From the NCBI GenBank assembly GCA_041481445.1, contig JBGPBV010000255.1, positions 1 through 5,637 of the forward strand: 5,637 bases of DNA, given 5' to 3'. A model generated the notes under the pieces. That model was given only the letters and a program-made list of their open reading frames with translations. It did no database searches and was not told the origin of the DNA. The first letter of the stretch is position 1; each line of letters opens with the position of its first letter. The position numbers were made by a program, and so were the translations under genes. Below, piece after piece: positions 1 to 5,637 of this stretch. Source of the stretch: AA29 sp041481445. GTDB lineage: Bacteria > Acidobacteriota > Vicinamibacteria > Fen-336.

Positions 1-681
1 CAGCAGCAGGTCCAGGCGCAGCAGCAGGCCATCGAGGCGCAGCGGCAGGCCAACCAGGCCGATCGGGCGCAGGCGCGTCTCTCCGCCGCGCGCCAGCAGC
101 AGCTCATCCAGATCCAGCAGGCGCGAACGCAGCAGTACAGCATCCAACTCGACCAGCAGCGACGGCTGGCCGACCAGCGGGCGGCCGCCCTCCAGCAGCA
201 GAATCGGAATGCGCAGTACCGCTACCAGCAGGAGTACGTCGCGACACTGCGCCAGCAGCAGAGCAGCCTCTCGAACTGGCGCTCGTACGACTACAATGGC
301 GACCCCTACTTCTACACGCCGCCCACCTATCAGTACTCTCGCGCCGGCCGGACGTACCAGACGAATCGCTACGGCGCCGACCTTCTCCGCCAGGCCGTCA
401 ACAACGGCTACGAACAGGGCGTTCGGGCGGGCCAGGCCGACCGGCAGGACGGCTATCGGAACGGCTACCAGAGCTCGTACGCCTACGAGGACGCGAACTA
501 CGGCTACACCGGGATGTACGTGGATCAGGGCGACTACAACTACTACTTCCGGCAGGGATTCCAGCGCGGCTACCAGGACGGCTACAACGCGCGCTCCCAG
601 TACGGGCGGAACAACAACGGGACGGGCGGGATCCTGGGCAACGTCCTCTCCGCGATCCTGAACCTGCAGCCGTTGCGGTAG
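1..681 (+). CDS. Gln-rich / Tyr-Gly-rich protein, 3' part only (start outside window)
   Basis: An open frame runs from the first base of the window to TAG at 679-681, giving 226 visible residues with no start codon at the left edge, so the gene is cut by the window. Residues 1-87 hold 32 glutamines (nearly all CAG codons) mixed with Ala, Arg and Leu and no Pro or Gly, which suggests a long helix or coiled coil. Residues 95-122 are Tyr-rich. Residues 134-202 carry Gly spaced by four (G136/G140/G144, G151/G155, G186/G190/G194), often as GYxxG, for example RQGFQRGYQDGY at 184-195. The tail (209-226) is short and hydrophobic, ending in LQPLR. I do not recognise a named family; similar GYxxGY-type proteins are, from memory, common hypothetical proteins in environmental bacteria. 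Localisation is unknown because the N-terminus is missing. The frame is supported by its non-random amino-acid periodicity; the overlapping frame at 209-661 gives low-complexity Thr/Arg/Ser sequence and is a shadow. Confidence 0.85.
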   Translation, partial: QQQVQAQQQAIEAQRQANQADRAQARLSAARQQQLIQIQQARTQQYSIQLDQQRRLADQRAAALQQQNRNAQYRYQQEYVATLRQQQSSLSNWRSYDYNGDPYFYTPPTYQYSRAGRTYQTNRYGADLLRQAVNNGYEQGVRAGQADRQDGYRNGYQSSYAYEDANYGYTGMYVDQGDYNYYFRQGFQRGYQDGYNARSQYGRNNNGTGGILGNVLSAILNLQPLR

Positions 682-706
682 GAAGTACAAAGCCAGTCCT
701 CGTGGC

Positions 707-714
707 GGAGGTGA
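707..714 (+). promoter_or_regulatory. Strong Shine-Dalgarno site for the HAF-lipase gene
   Basis: GGAGGTGA closely matches the complement of the 16S rRNA 3' end. The GGAGG core ends seven bases before the ATG at 719, which fixes that start. It sits in the 37-base gap after the preceding stop codon; no convincing promoter or terminator is seen in that gap. Confidence 0.85.
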
Positions 715-718
715 CGCG

Positions 719-802
719 ATGCTGACCCGCGCTCGCAATGTCGTTCTTCCCGTCGCCTTCGTCGCGTTGCTGGGCGTGGGCGGCCCTCCCGCGGCGCAGG
801 CG
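719..802 (+). other. Sec signal peptide of the HAF-lipase protein
   Basis: Residues 1-28 show Arg residues at 4 and 6, a hydrophobic stretch at 8-21 and an A-Q-A motif at 26-28. Cleavage there would leave Gln as the first mature residue. There is no lipobox cysteine directly after the core (C33 lies too far on), so a type I signal peptidase site is favoured. Confidence 0.85.
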
Positions 803-3064
803 CAGGGCACGTTCTGCCAGCCGGTGAACGCCCCCTGGGCCCTCCCGAACAGCACCATCGCCTACGGCATCAACAACCGCGGCGACGTCGTCGGCTGGTA
901 CCTGATTCCCTGGGTGGGCAACGACGAGGGCGTCATCAACCAGGGGTTCCTCCTCAAGGACGGCGTGTACGCGATCGTCCAGATCGGTCCGACCAACACC
1001 GAGGTCTACGGCATCAACGACCGCGGGCAGATGGTGGGCGAGGCGGGAGGCCGCGCCTTCATCATCACCGACGCGGTGCCCTCGTTCCTCGACCTAGGCG
1101 GCGGGCCCCACACCGCCACCGCCGCCATCGACATCAACAACAACGGGGACATCGCCGGCATCCGCCGCGACGCGCCGGACTTCCGCGACAAGGGGTTCGT
1201 CCGCAAGGCGGACGGTTCCCTCTACACCATCGTGTATCCGGGCATCGCGCACACCGAGGTCTTCGGCATCAACGACGACGGCATCGTGGTGGGATCCGCC
1301 GCGGACGGCTTCCGCAGCGCGGCTTTCTGGTGGAACCTCACCGGCCCCAACCCGGTCAGCGAGGTTCCGGGCGGGTACGGGACGTCTCTCACCGCCATCA
1401 ACAACGCCCGCCTCATGGTGGGCACCGCCGCCCTGCCCGATCCGCCCTACGGGGGCTCTTTCACCCGGCCGTTCGGGCCTCGAGGGCGCTTCACCCGCTT
1501 CGTCTGCCCGGAGTCCGACAGCGTCTTCGTCTCCGGCATCAACGATCACGGCGCGGTCGTCGGCAACTACGGCGACGCCGGCGGCCAGGGCAACCACAGC
1601 TTCTACACGCCCAGCATCCGCCTGATCGACCCCGTGCCCGACCTCGTCCGATCGAGCCGCGACGTCACGGGAGTGCCGGCCACGCTGGCGACGGCCGGGC
1701 GCGACGTACAGGCCATCGCCGCGGACGGGGTCAGCCAGATCCTCGTGCGCATCCCGATCGCCGACGCCGCGAGCGCGGTCACGGTGAAGGTCTACCAGGA
1801 CGAGACCACCCCCAGCACCGACACGAAGAAGTACGGGGCGGTGGGGAGGCCCGGCGACCGCTGTCCCGGCAACGGCTGCACCCAGAGCGAGATCATCGTC
1901 CCCTCCCAGAGCGCGGCCGGCGCCGCCTGGGCCTTCGTGGTCTACCGGGCGCCAGAGGACTTCCCCCGGGACAATGGCGACGCCTCTCTCAAGTACCGCG
2001 ACGTGTTCCTCCGCATCGAGTCCTCCAGCGTCACCGCCACCCTGCCGGTGAGGGTGGTGCGCCCGCCGGTGGCGGCCGTCCACGGCATCTGGGACGACGA
2101 CGGCCTCTGGAAGACGTTCCAGCCCCTGGTGTGGGGGACGGGGAACAGCGACCCGCGCTTCGCGATCTTCCGCATCAACTACGGCCAGAACGTCTCTGGC
2201 CTCATCCAGGAGACCTTCCCCCACTACGCGGAGAGCATCCGTGTGAAGACCACGGGCAGCGCATTGGGCTTCGAGTACAACGCGGGGGTCGTCCAGAAGA
2301 GGATCCGCGAGGAGCTGCAGGTCTTCAAGACGGGGCGGAACCCCGCGAACATGTCGGTGGCGGCCGTCCAGGTGGACGTGGTTGCCCACAGCATGGGCGG
2401 CGACGTGACCCGCACCATGCCGCTCCTGCCGGACTTCCTCCAGGGCAACACGTACGGAGAGGGCATCGTCCACAAGCTGATCACCGTCGACACCCCGCAC
2501 AAGGGCGCGGTGCTGGCCACCGCGCTCGTCTCCCAGATGTCGCACGGCCACTTCTCGGTGCCCCTGTTCCTCGGCAACTGGAGCACGAACGTGGTGCTGC
2601 GTTCGGCCACTCTCCGCGACGGGCGCACGGTGTCGGGCGCGGTGGGAGACCTGGTGCACAACACTCCCAGCGCGGCCCTGCAGAGAATGGACGCCCAGCG
2701 CGTCCGCCAGATCCCGACCGCCTTCGTGGCCGGCGCCTACACCAACTGGGCCAACCTGACCGGGAACATCGTCACGAACTTCGTCAAGAGCCAGTGCCAG
2801 GGCGACGCCTTGGCCGCGCAGCTGACGGCGAACGGCTGGCCCGCGCTCTTCGGCGAGGAGAGCGACGCCACGGTGGGCATGAGCAGCCAGGACCCGTTCT
2901 CGCGGGGACGGCACTTCCCCGGCTACGTGCACTCCAGCGGCATGGTGAAGCTGGGCTTCGCCCCGCCCACCATCATCAGCAACGGGGAAGTCGCCACCCA
3001 AGTCATCTCGTTGCTGAACACGCCGATGTCGGATACCCAGACGTACATGAAGCTGCCGCAGTGA
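719..3064 (+). CDS. Secreted HAF-repeat protein with C-terminal lipase-like alpha/beta hydrolase
   Basis: A 781-residue protein, probably an exported esterase or lipase. Residues 1-28 form a Sec signal peptide: basic start (R4, R6), hydrophobic core, likely cleavage at AQA|QG. Residues 49-282 hold six copies of a GIN-x-x-G-x-V-V-G motif, the mark of HAF-family extracellular repeats. Residues about 302-448 are beta-rich, include a close Cys pair (C382, C387), and loosely resemble the Ig-like linkers of invasin-type proteins. From about 449 a lipase-like alpha/beta hydrolase follows: oxyanion-loop VHGIW (H455-G456), nucleophile elbow VVAHSMGG (S558, AxSxG form), TPHKG (592-596) after a beta strand, candidate acid D716 in ESDATVG, and candidate base H738 in GYVHSSGM. 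The triad order Ser-Asp-His fits the fold, so the enzyme looks intact. Substrate is unknown; ester or lipid hydrolysis, or a PGAP1-like acyl hydrolase, are the natural guesses. No C-terminal anchor is seen. The next gene starts 12 bases on, implying an operon. Confidence 0.93.
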   Translation: MLTRARNVVLPVAFVALLGVGGPPAAQAQGTFCQPVNAPWALPNSTIAYGINNRGDVVGWYLIPWVGNDEGVINQGFLLKDGVYAIVQIGPTNTEVYGINDRGQMVGEAGGRAFIITDAVPSFLDLGGGPHTATAAIDINNNGDIAGIRRDAPDFRDKGFVRKADGSLYTIVYPGIAHTEVFGINDDGIVVGSAADGFRSAAFWWNLTGPNPVSEVPGGYGTSLTAINNARLMVGTAALPDPPYGGSFTRPFGPRGRFTRFVCPESDSVFVSGINDHGAVVGNYGDAGGQGNHSFYTPSIRLIDPVPDLVRSSRDVTGVPATLATAGRDVQAIAADGVSQILVRIPIADAASAVTVKVYQDETTPSTDTKKYGAVGRPGDRCPGNGCTQSEIIVPSQSAAGAAWAFVVYRAPEDFPRDNGDASLKYRDVFLRIESSSVTATLPVRVVRPPVAAVHGIWDDDGLWKTFQPLVWGTGNSDPRFAIFRINYGQNVSGLIQETFPHYAESIRVKTTGSALGFEYNAGVVQKRIREELQVFKTGRNPANMSVAAVQVDVVAHSMGGDVTRTMPLLPDFLQGNTYGEGIVHKLITVDTPHKGAVLATALVSQMSHGHFSVPLFLGNWSTNVVLRSATLRDGRTVSGAVGDLVHNTPSAALQRMDAQRVRQIPTAFVAGAYTNWANLTGNIVTNFVKSQCQGDALAAQLTANGWPALFGEESDATVGMSSQDPFSRGRHFPGYVHSSGMVKLGFAPPTIISNGEVATQVISLLNTPMSDTQTYMKLPQ
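863..1564 (+). repeat. Six HAF-type extracellular repeats
   Basis: Six protein repeats are centred on YGINNRGDVVG (residues 49-59), YGINDRGQMVG (97-107), IDINNNGDIAG (137-147), FGINDDGIVVG (182-192), TAINNARLMVG (225-235) and SGINDHGAVVG (272-282). The key Asn residues (52, 100, 140, 185, 228, 275) are 40-48 residues apart, enough for a few beta strands each, so a propeller-like fold is a fair inference. Aromatic and Gly-rich strands lie between the motifs. The fifth copy has Arg where the others have Gly. HAF repeats are known from secreted bacterial proteins, but their role is not well defined. Confidence 0.88.
2063..3013 (+). other. Lipase-like alpha/beta hydrolase domain
   Basis: This covers about residues 449-765 of the preceding CDS. 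The catalytic serine codon (S558) is AGC at 2390-2392 in the elbow VVAHSMGG. The strand-plus-TPHKG element at 588-596 (LITVDTPHKG) is typical of lipases. D716 and H738 are the best candidates for the rest of the triad, judged from order and local context rather than alignment. The AxSxG elbow, with Ala in place of the first Gly, is also known from Bacillus-type lipases; that likeness is not enough to assign a family. Confidence 0.85.
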
Positions 3065-3065
3065 G

Positions 3066-3073
3066 GGAGGTGG
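3066..3073 (+). promoter_or_regulatory. Shine-Dalgarno site for the modular Ig-like protein gene
   Basis: GGAGGTGG lies wholly in the 12-base gap between the TGA at 3062-3064 and the ATG at 3077. The GGAGG core ends six bases before the ATG. Its place immediately after the upstream stop suits translational coupling or re-initiation and leaves no room for a terminator. Confidence 0.85.
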
Positions 3074-3076
3074 CCC

Positions 3077-3178
3077 ATGAGTGACACCTTCACGTCCCGC
3101 CGAACTTCACCCGGGATCCTCGCGCCCGTCCTGGCCGTCGCCCTGGCCGCCCTCGTCGGTCCCGTCTCCGCCGCCGCC
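3077..3178 (+). other. Sec signal peptide of the modular Ig-like protein
   Basis: Residues 1-34 carry two arginines (8-9), a hydrophobic core at 14-27 and an Ala-Ala-Ala motif before Q35. Predicted cleavage leaves a mature start of Q-G, the same as in the upstream protein. No lipobox cysteine is present. Confidence 0.82.
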
Positions 3179-5563
3179 CAGGGCACCGACCTGCTCGCCA
3201 TCACGTCACCCGCCGACGGCACCGTCGTCGCTCCCGGCCAGACCGTTGTGGTGACGGTCACCTCGCCCGCGGGAGGGACGTTCACCGGCGGGGTGGGGCT
3301 GACCGCGGACGACCCCATAGGGCCCGTCGGCATCGCCCAGTCGCTGCCGGCCCAGTTCTCGGTGATGGTCCCCGCCGATGCCGCTTGCCGGAAGTACACG
3401 CTGACCGCGATGGCCACCACGGAGGCGGGGGAGAGCGCGGCGGCCTCCATCCAGATCGACGTGGAGGTGACGGACATGCCCGGCCGTGTCTACGCGCGGC
3501 TGCCCGAGCTCGTGTTCGACGCGGACGGGGACACGTCCGCCCTGACCCTGCAGGCCGGGTTCTTCGACGGCTCCGTATTCGACGTCACGCAGTCCACGCG
3601 CGTCGCCTACGCCTCCTCCGATCCCGCGGTGGCCACGGTGGACGGCGCCGGCGTCGTCAGTGCCGTGGGCCCCGGCTACGCGGAGGTCAGGGCCACCTAC
3701 GGGCCGGCGGAGGCGAATCTCGCCGCCGTCATCCCCGTCCAGGTGCCCGATCCCCTCTACACGGCCGCTCCGCGGTCCCTGGACTTCGGGACGCATACCG
3801 TCGGCACCTCGCCGCCGCCGCAGCAGGTCGTGGTCACGAACACCAGCGGCGAGCCGCTCGCGATCGTGCAGGTGGTGGTGACGGGCGACTTCGCGGTGGT
3901 GGACACGTGCGTCGCGGCATCGCCGCTGCCCGTCGACGGGACGTGCACGATGAGCGTGAGCTTCGCCCCCACCGAGGCCGGCCCGCGCGACGGGACCGTG
4001 CAGATCGCGACGGAGGTGACGACCCTCGGTGTCACGGTGATCGGCGCGGGCGCCGCGCCGCCGGTCACGATCTCCGGCTTCACGCCGGAGGCGGGGCCGG
4101 TGGGGACGACCGTCGTCATCGAAGGCTCCGGCTTCAGCGCGCTGCCTTCCGGGAACACGGTGACGTTCAACGGCACCGTTGCCGTCGTGACCTCGGCCTC
4201 CGTCACCACCCTGGTCGTGACCGTCCCCGCGGGGGCGACCACCGGAGAGATCGCGGTGACCGCGCCCGACGGGTCGGCCACCAGCGCGACGCCGTTCACG
4301 GTGACCGGCCCCCCCGTGCCGATCCTCACCGGCTTCACGCCGACGATCGGCGTCCCGGGGACGGTGGTGACGATTCACGGCGCCAACTTCGACCCGGTGC
4401 CCGCCCGCAACCAGGTGCGGTTCAACCTCCGGCGGGCGTCGCCCACCGCGGCCACCGCCTCTACGGTGAGCGTGCCCGTGCCCGACCGCGCCGGCTCCGG
4501 CCACATCACGCTCACCACGGCCATGGGGACGGCGGTCTCCCGCGACGACTTCATCGTCGCGCCCGCCCCCTACGCGCCCGAGGACGTGGCCGTTTCGGGC
4601 CGGATCGCGTTCGGCGCCGCCACCACGGTGGCCGTGCCCGCGGACAAGATCGCGCTCCTGCTCTTCGACGGCACGGAGGGCCAGCGCGTCTCGCTGCTGG
4701 GGACCGAGGGGACGGCGGGCGCGTCGGCCGACTGCGACGTCACCGCCGGCTTCCTGCGTTCCAACAACGACGCGCTGGGGCCGGCGACCTGCATGGAGGG
4801 CTCGGGTTTCATCGACACGAAGACGCTTCCGCACAGCGGGACCTACGCCATCCTGATCGTGCCCGCCGCAGGCGTCGCCGCCAGCGTCACCCTGCGCCTG
4901 TACGACGTCCCCGCGGACGCTACCGCCGCCATCACGCCCGGCGGAGGGGCCGTGACCATCACCACCGCCACCCCGGGGCAGGACGCCTCCCTGACCTTCG
5001 ACGGCACGGCTGGACAGCGGGTCTCCCTGCTCGGGGCGGACGGCATGCCGGGCCAGGTTCCGGAGTGCGACGTGAGGGTCAAGATCAGGAACCCGGACGG
5101 CAGCGTGCTGACGGGAGCCACCTGCATGGAGCCCGCCGGTTTCGTCGACGTCGTGACGCTGCCGGCCACCGGCAGGTACACCATCGGTGTCGATCCTCGG
5201 GCCCAGGCCAAAGGCGGCCTGACTCTCACCCTGTTCGACGTCCCGGCGGATTTCTCGGGGGAGGTGACGGTCGGCGGTCCCACCGTCGGCGTCGTCCTGG
5301 CTACGCCGGGCCAGAACGGCTCCCTGTCCCTGAGCGGCACCGCCGGCACCGTGGTGACCGTGCGCCTCAGCGGCAACACCCTCGGGCGTGTCCACGTGCG
5401 ACTGACGGCCCCCGATGGCACGCTGCTCGCGGCGAGGACGTCGACGGCGGAGAGCTTCCGACTGCCGGCGCAGACATTGCCCGCCACCGGGACCTATGCG
5501 GTCGTGGTGGATCCCGTCGACGGCAGCACCGGCCTGTTGAGCGTCAGGGTCACCAGCCCTTAG
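3077..5563 (+). CDS. Secreted modular Ig-like protein (BIG2-like, ASH, two IPT/TIG, three C-terminal repeats)
   Basis: An 828-residue exported protein built from beta-sandwich modules, with no enzymatic motif visible. Residues 1-34 are a signal peptide (R8-R9, hydrophobic core, likely cleavage AAA|QG). In order: an Ig-like domain opening ITSPADGTVVAPG (about 38-132); a BIG2-like domain (about 138-223) with VAYASSDPAVATVDGAG; an ASH / choice-of-anchor-D domain (about 229-324) with SLDFGTHTVGT and a Cys pair C278/C290; two IPT/TIG domains (about 328-409 and 412-494), each starting GFTP and reaching a G-x-x-F turn; then three repeats of about 111 residues (504-828) that resemble PPC-like domains. 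Such modules usually serve adhesion, ligand binding or spacing on the cell surface. No LPXTG, PEP-CTERM or type IX sorting signal ends the protein; it stops at VTSP within the third repeat, so how it is held at the surface, if at all, is unclear. Close spacing to the hydrolase gene suggests a joint role. Confidence 0.93.
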   Translation: MSDTFTSRRTSPGILAPVLAVALAALVGPVSAAAQGTDLLAITSPADGTVVAPGQTVVVTVTSPAGGTFTGGVGLTADDPIGPVGIAQSLPAQFSVMVPADAACRKYTLTAMATTEAGESAAASIQIDVEVTDMPGRVYARLPELVFDADGDTSALTLQAGFFDGSVFDVTQSTRVAYASSDPAVATVDGAGVVSAVGPGYAEVRATYGPAEANLAAVIPVQVPDPLYTAAPRSLDFGTHTVGTSPPPQQVVVTNTSGEPLAIVQVVVTGDFAVVDTCVAASPLPVDGTCTMSVSFAPTEAGPRDGTVQIATEVTTLGVTVIGAGAAPPVTISGFTPEAGPVGTTVVIEGSGFSALPSGNTVTFNGTVAVVTSASVTTLVVTVPAGATTGEIAVTAPDGSATSATPFTVTGPPVPILTGFTPTIGVPGTVVTIHGANFDPVPARNQVRFNLRRASPTAATASTVSVPVPDRAGSGHITLTTAMGTAVSRDDFIVAPAPYAPEDVAVSGRIAFGAATTVAVPADKIALLLFDGTEGQRVSLLGTEGTAGASADCDVTAGFLRSNNDALGPATCMEGSGFIDTKTLPHSGTYAILIVPAAGVAASVTLRLYDVPADATAAITPGGGAVTITTATPGQDASLTFDGTAGQRVSLLGADGMPGQVPECDVRVKIRNPDGSVLTGATCMEPAGFVDVVTLPATGRYTIGVDPRAQAKGGLTLTLFDVPADFSGEVTVGGPTVGVVLATPGQNGSLSLSGTAGTVVTVRLSGNTLGRVHVRLTAPDGTLLAARTSTAESFRLPAQTLPATGTYAVVVDPVDGSTGLLSVRVTSP
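4058..4558 (+). repeat. Tandem IPT/TIG domains
   Basis: Two Ig-like IPT/TIG modules lie at about residues 328-409 and 412-494 of the CDS. Matching landmarks are GFTPEAGPVGTTVVIEGSGF (334-353) and GFTPTIGVPGTVVTIHGANF (419-438), 85 residues apart, followed by N-x-V-x-FN (NTVTFN at 360-365, NQVRFN at 445-450) and a final G-x-I-x-(V/L)-T strand (GEIAVT, GHITLT). These are standard family landmarks. Confidence 0.88.
4586..5560 (+). repeat. Three C-terminal ~111-residue repeats (PPC-like)
   Basis: Copies span about residues 504-614, 615-725 and 726-828. Landmarks align: ATPGQ-type strand, then LFDGTEGQRVSLLG (529-542) / TFDGTAGQRVSLLG (640-653) / LSGTAGTVVTVRLSG (752-766); then TLPHSGTYAI / TLPATGRYTI / TLPATGTYAV; then LRLYDVPAD / LTLFDVPAD in the first two, with the third ending LSVRVTSP. 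The first two share a Cys pair at identical offsets (C553/C572 and C664/C683); the third has none. The layout resembles bacterial pre-peptidase C-terminal (PPC) type domains, but that family call is from motif impression only. Confidence 0.82.
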
Positions 5564-5636
5564 GCGGACTGCCGCCCGGCCGGTAGGAGCAGACCGCCCC
5601 CGTCTCGACCGCGTCCGCCAGATGCCGCCCGACGGC
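5550..5636 (-). CDS. Possible C-terminus of a convergent gene (partial)
   Basis: On the minus strand one frame stays open from the right edge to a TGA at 5552-5550, giving 28 residues containing GRHLADAVETG and ending in SPPKGW. Most of its third codon positions are G or C, more than in the other frame I compared, and the peptide has a normal mix of residues instead of the Arg/Gly-rich output typical of shadow frames. It would overlap the end of the modular protein gene by 14 bases, tail to tail. The gene body and start lie beyond the window, and the stretch is too short to be sure; it may simply be intergenic sequence. Confidence 0.35.
   Translation of the reverse strand, partial: AVGRHLADAVETGAVCSYRPGGSPPKGW
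5563..5576. terminator. Weak GC hairpin at the end of the modular protein gene
   Basis: GGCGG and CCGCC form a five-base-pair stem around an ACTG loop, starting on the last base of the TAG stop. No T-run follows on either strand, so it is at best a weak or Rho-assisted end signal; hairpins this short arise easily by chance in DNA this rich in G+C. Confidence 0.2.
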
Positions 5637-5637
5637 G

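Noticed and set aside
1..261. CAG trinucleotide repeats as a possible microsatellite
   Set aside because: The CAG triplets occur as runs of three or fewer, are broken by other codons and lie in frame as glutamine codons; they reflect protein composition rather than an expanded DNA repeat.
209..661. Plus-strand frame of 150 codons over the left-edge gene
   Set aside because: Thr/Arg/Ser/Ala-only product; the frame read from base 1 to 681 has structured periodicity and ends just before the next gene.
696..715. Possible hairpin hiding the ribosome site (CCTC at 698-701 with GAGG at 708-711)
   Set aside because: Only four base pairs around a six-base loop; too weak to claim a regulatory element without conservation data.
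682..718. Promoter or terminator in the first intergenic gap
   Set aside because: The 37 bases show no convincing -35/-10 pair and no hairpin followed by a T-run.
1094..3001. Minus-strand open frame of 635 codons inside the HAF-lipase gene
   Set aside because: The product is rich in Arg, Gly, His, Asp and Val with no domain logic, while the plus frame has a signal peptide, repeats and a catalytic triad. Long antisense frames are expected in high-G+C genes.
1330..3084. Plus-strand alternative frame of 584 codons within the HAF-lipase gene
   Set aside because: Arg/Pro/Gly/His-dominated product with no motifs, overlapping a well-supported gene.
3206..5395. Minus-strand open frame of 729 codons inside the modular protein gene
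   Set aside because: Arg/Gly/His/Asp-rich low-complexity product without recognisable motifs; a compositional shadow of the plus-strand gene.
3385..5586. Plus-strand alternative frame of 733 codons within the modular protein gene
   Set aside because: Extremely Arg/Gly/His-rich and repetitive; it does not resemble a folded protein and lies over clear Ig-like domains in the true frame.

Overview
This window comes from a high-G+C bacterial genome (roughly two thirds or more G+C by eye, strong G/C preference at third codon positions). It carries three consecutive plus-strand genes and perhaps the tail of a convergent fourth. Two genes begin with clear Sec-type signal peptides and strong Shine-Dalgarno sites (GGAGGTGA and GGAGGTGG). 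The mix of domains (HAF repeats, lipase-type hydrolase, BIG2-like, ASH, IPT/TIG, PPC-like repeats) is the style of large-genome soil or environmental Gram-negatives such as Acidobacteria, Rokubacteria/Methylomirabilota or Gemmatimonadota. That is an impression; no phylogenetic marker is present.

Layout. (1) Bases 1-681 are the 3' part of a gene whose start lies left of the window. Its 226 visible residues form a Gln-rich, probably helical segment, then a Tyr/Gly-rich segment with Gly every fourth residue. (2) After a 37-base gap, 719-3064 encodes a 781-residue secreted protein: signal peptide, six HAF-type repeats, a beta-rich linker and a C-terminal lipase-like alpha/beta hydrolase with a complete candidate Ser-Asp-His triad. 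(3) After only 12 bases, 3077-5563 encodes an 828-residue secreted protein made almost entirely of beta-sandwich modules: an Ig-like domain, a BIG2-like domain, an ASH/choice-of-anchor-D domain, two IPT/TIG domains and three C-terminal repeats of about 111 residues. (4) At the right edge, minus-strand bases 5550-5636 read as a plausible C-terminus of a converging gene. No stretch longer than 300 bases lacks a gene, and no RNA gene, mobile element or CRISPR array was seen.

How the genes may work together. The 12-base spacing and strong ribosome site make it likely that the hydrolase and the modular protein are co-transcribed. A reasonable reading is an exported enzyme plus an exported adhesive or scaffold protein, both acting outside the inner membrane, with the Gln/Tyr-rich protein possibly part of the same transcription unit. 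Function beyond 'secreted esterase/lipase-like' and 'secreted Ig-like repeat protein' is not established by the sequence. The long antisense open frames across both large genes are best explained as compositional shadows.
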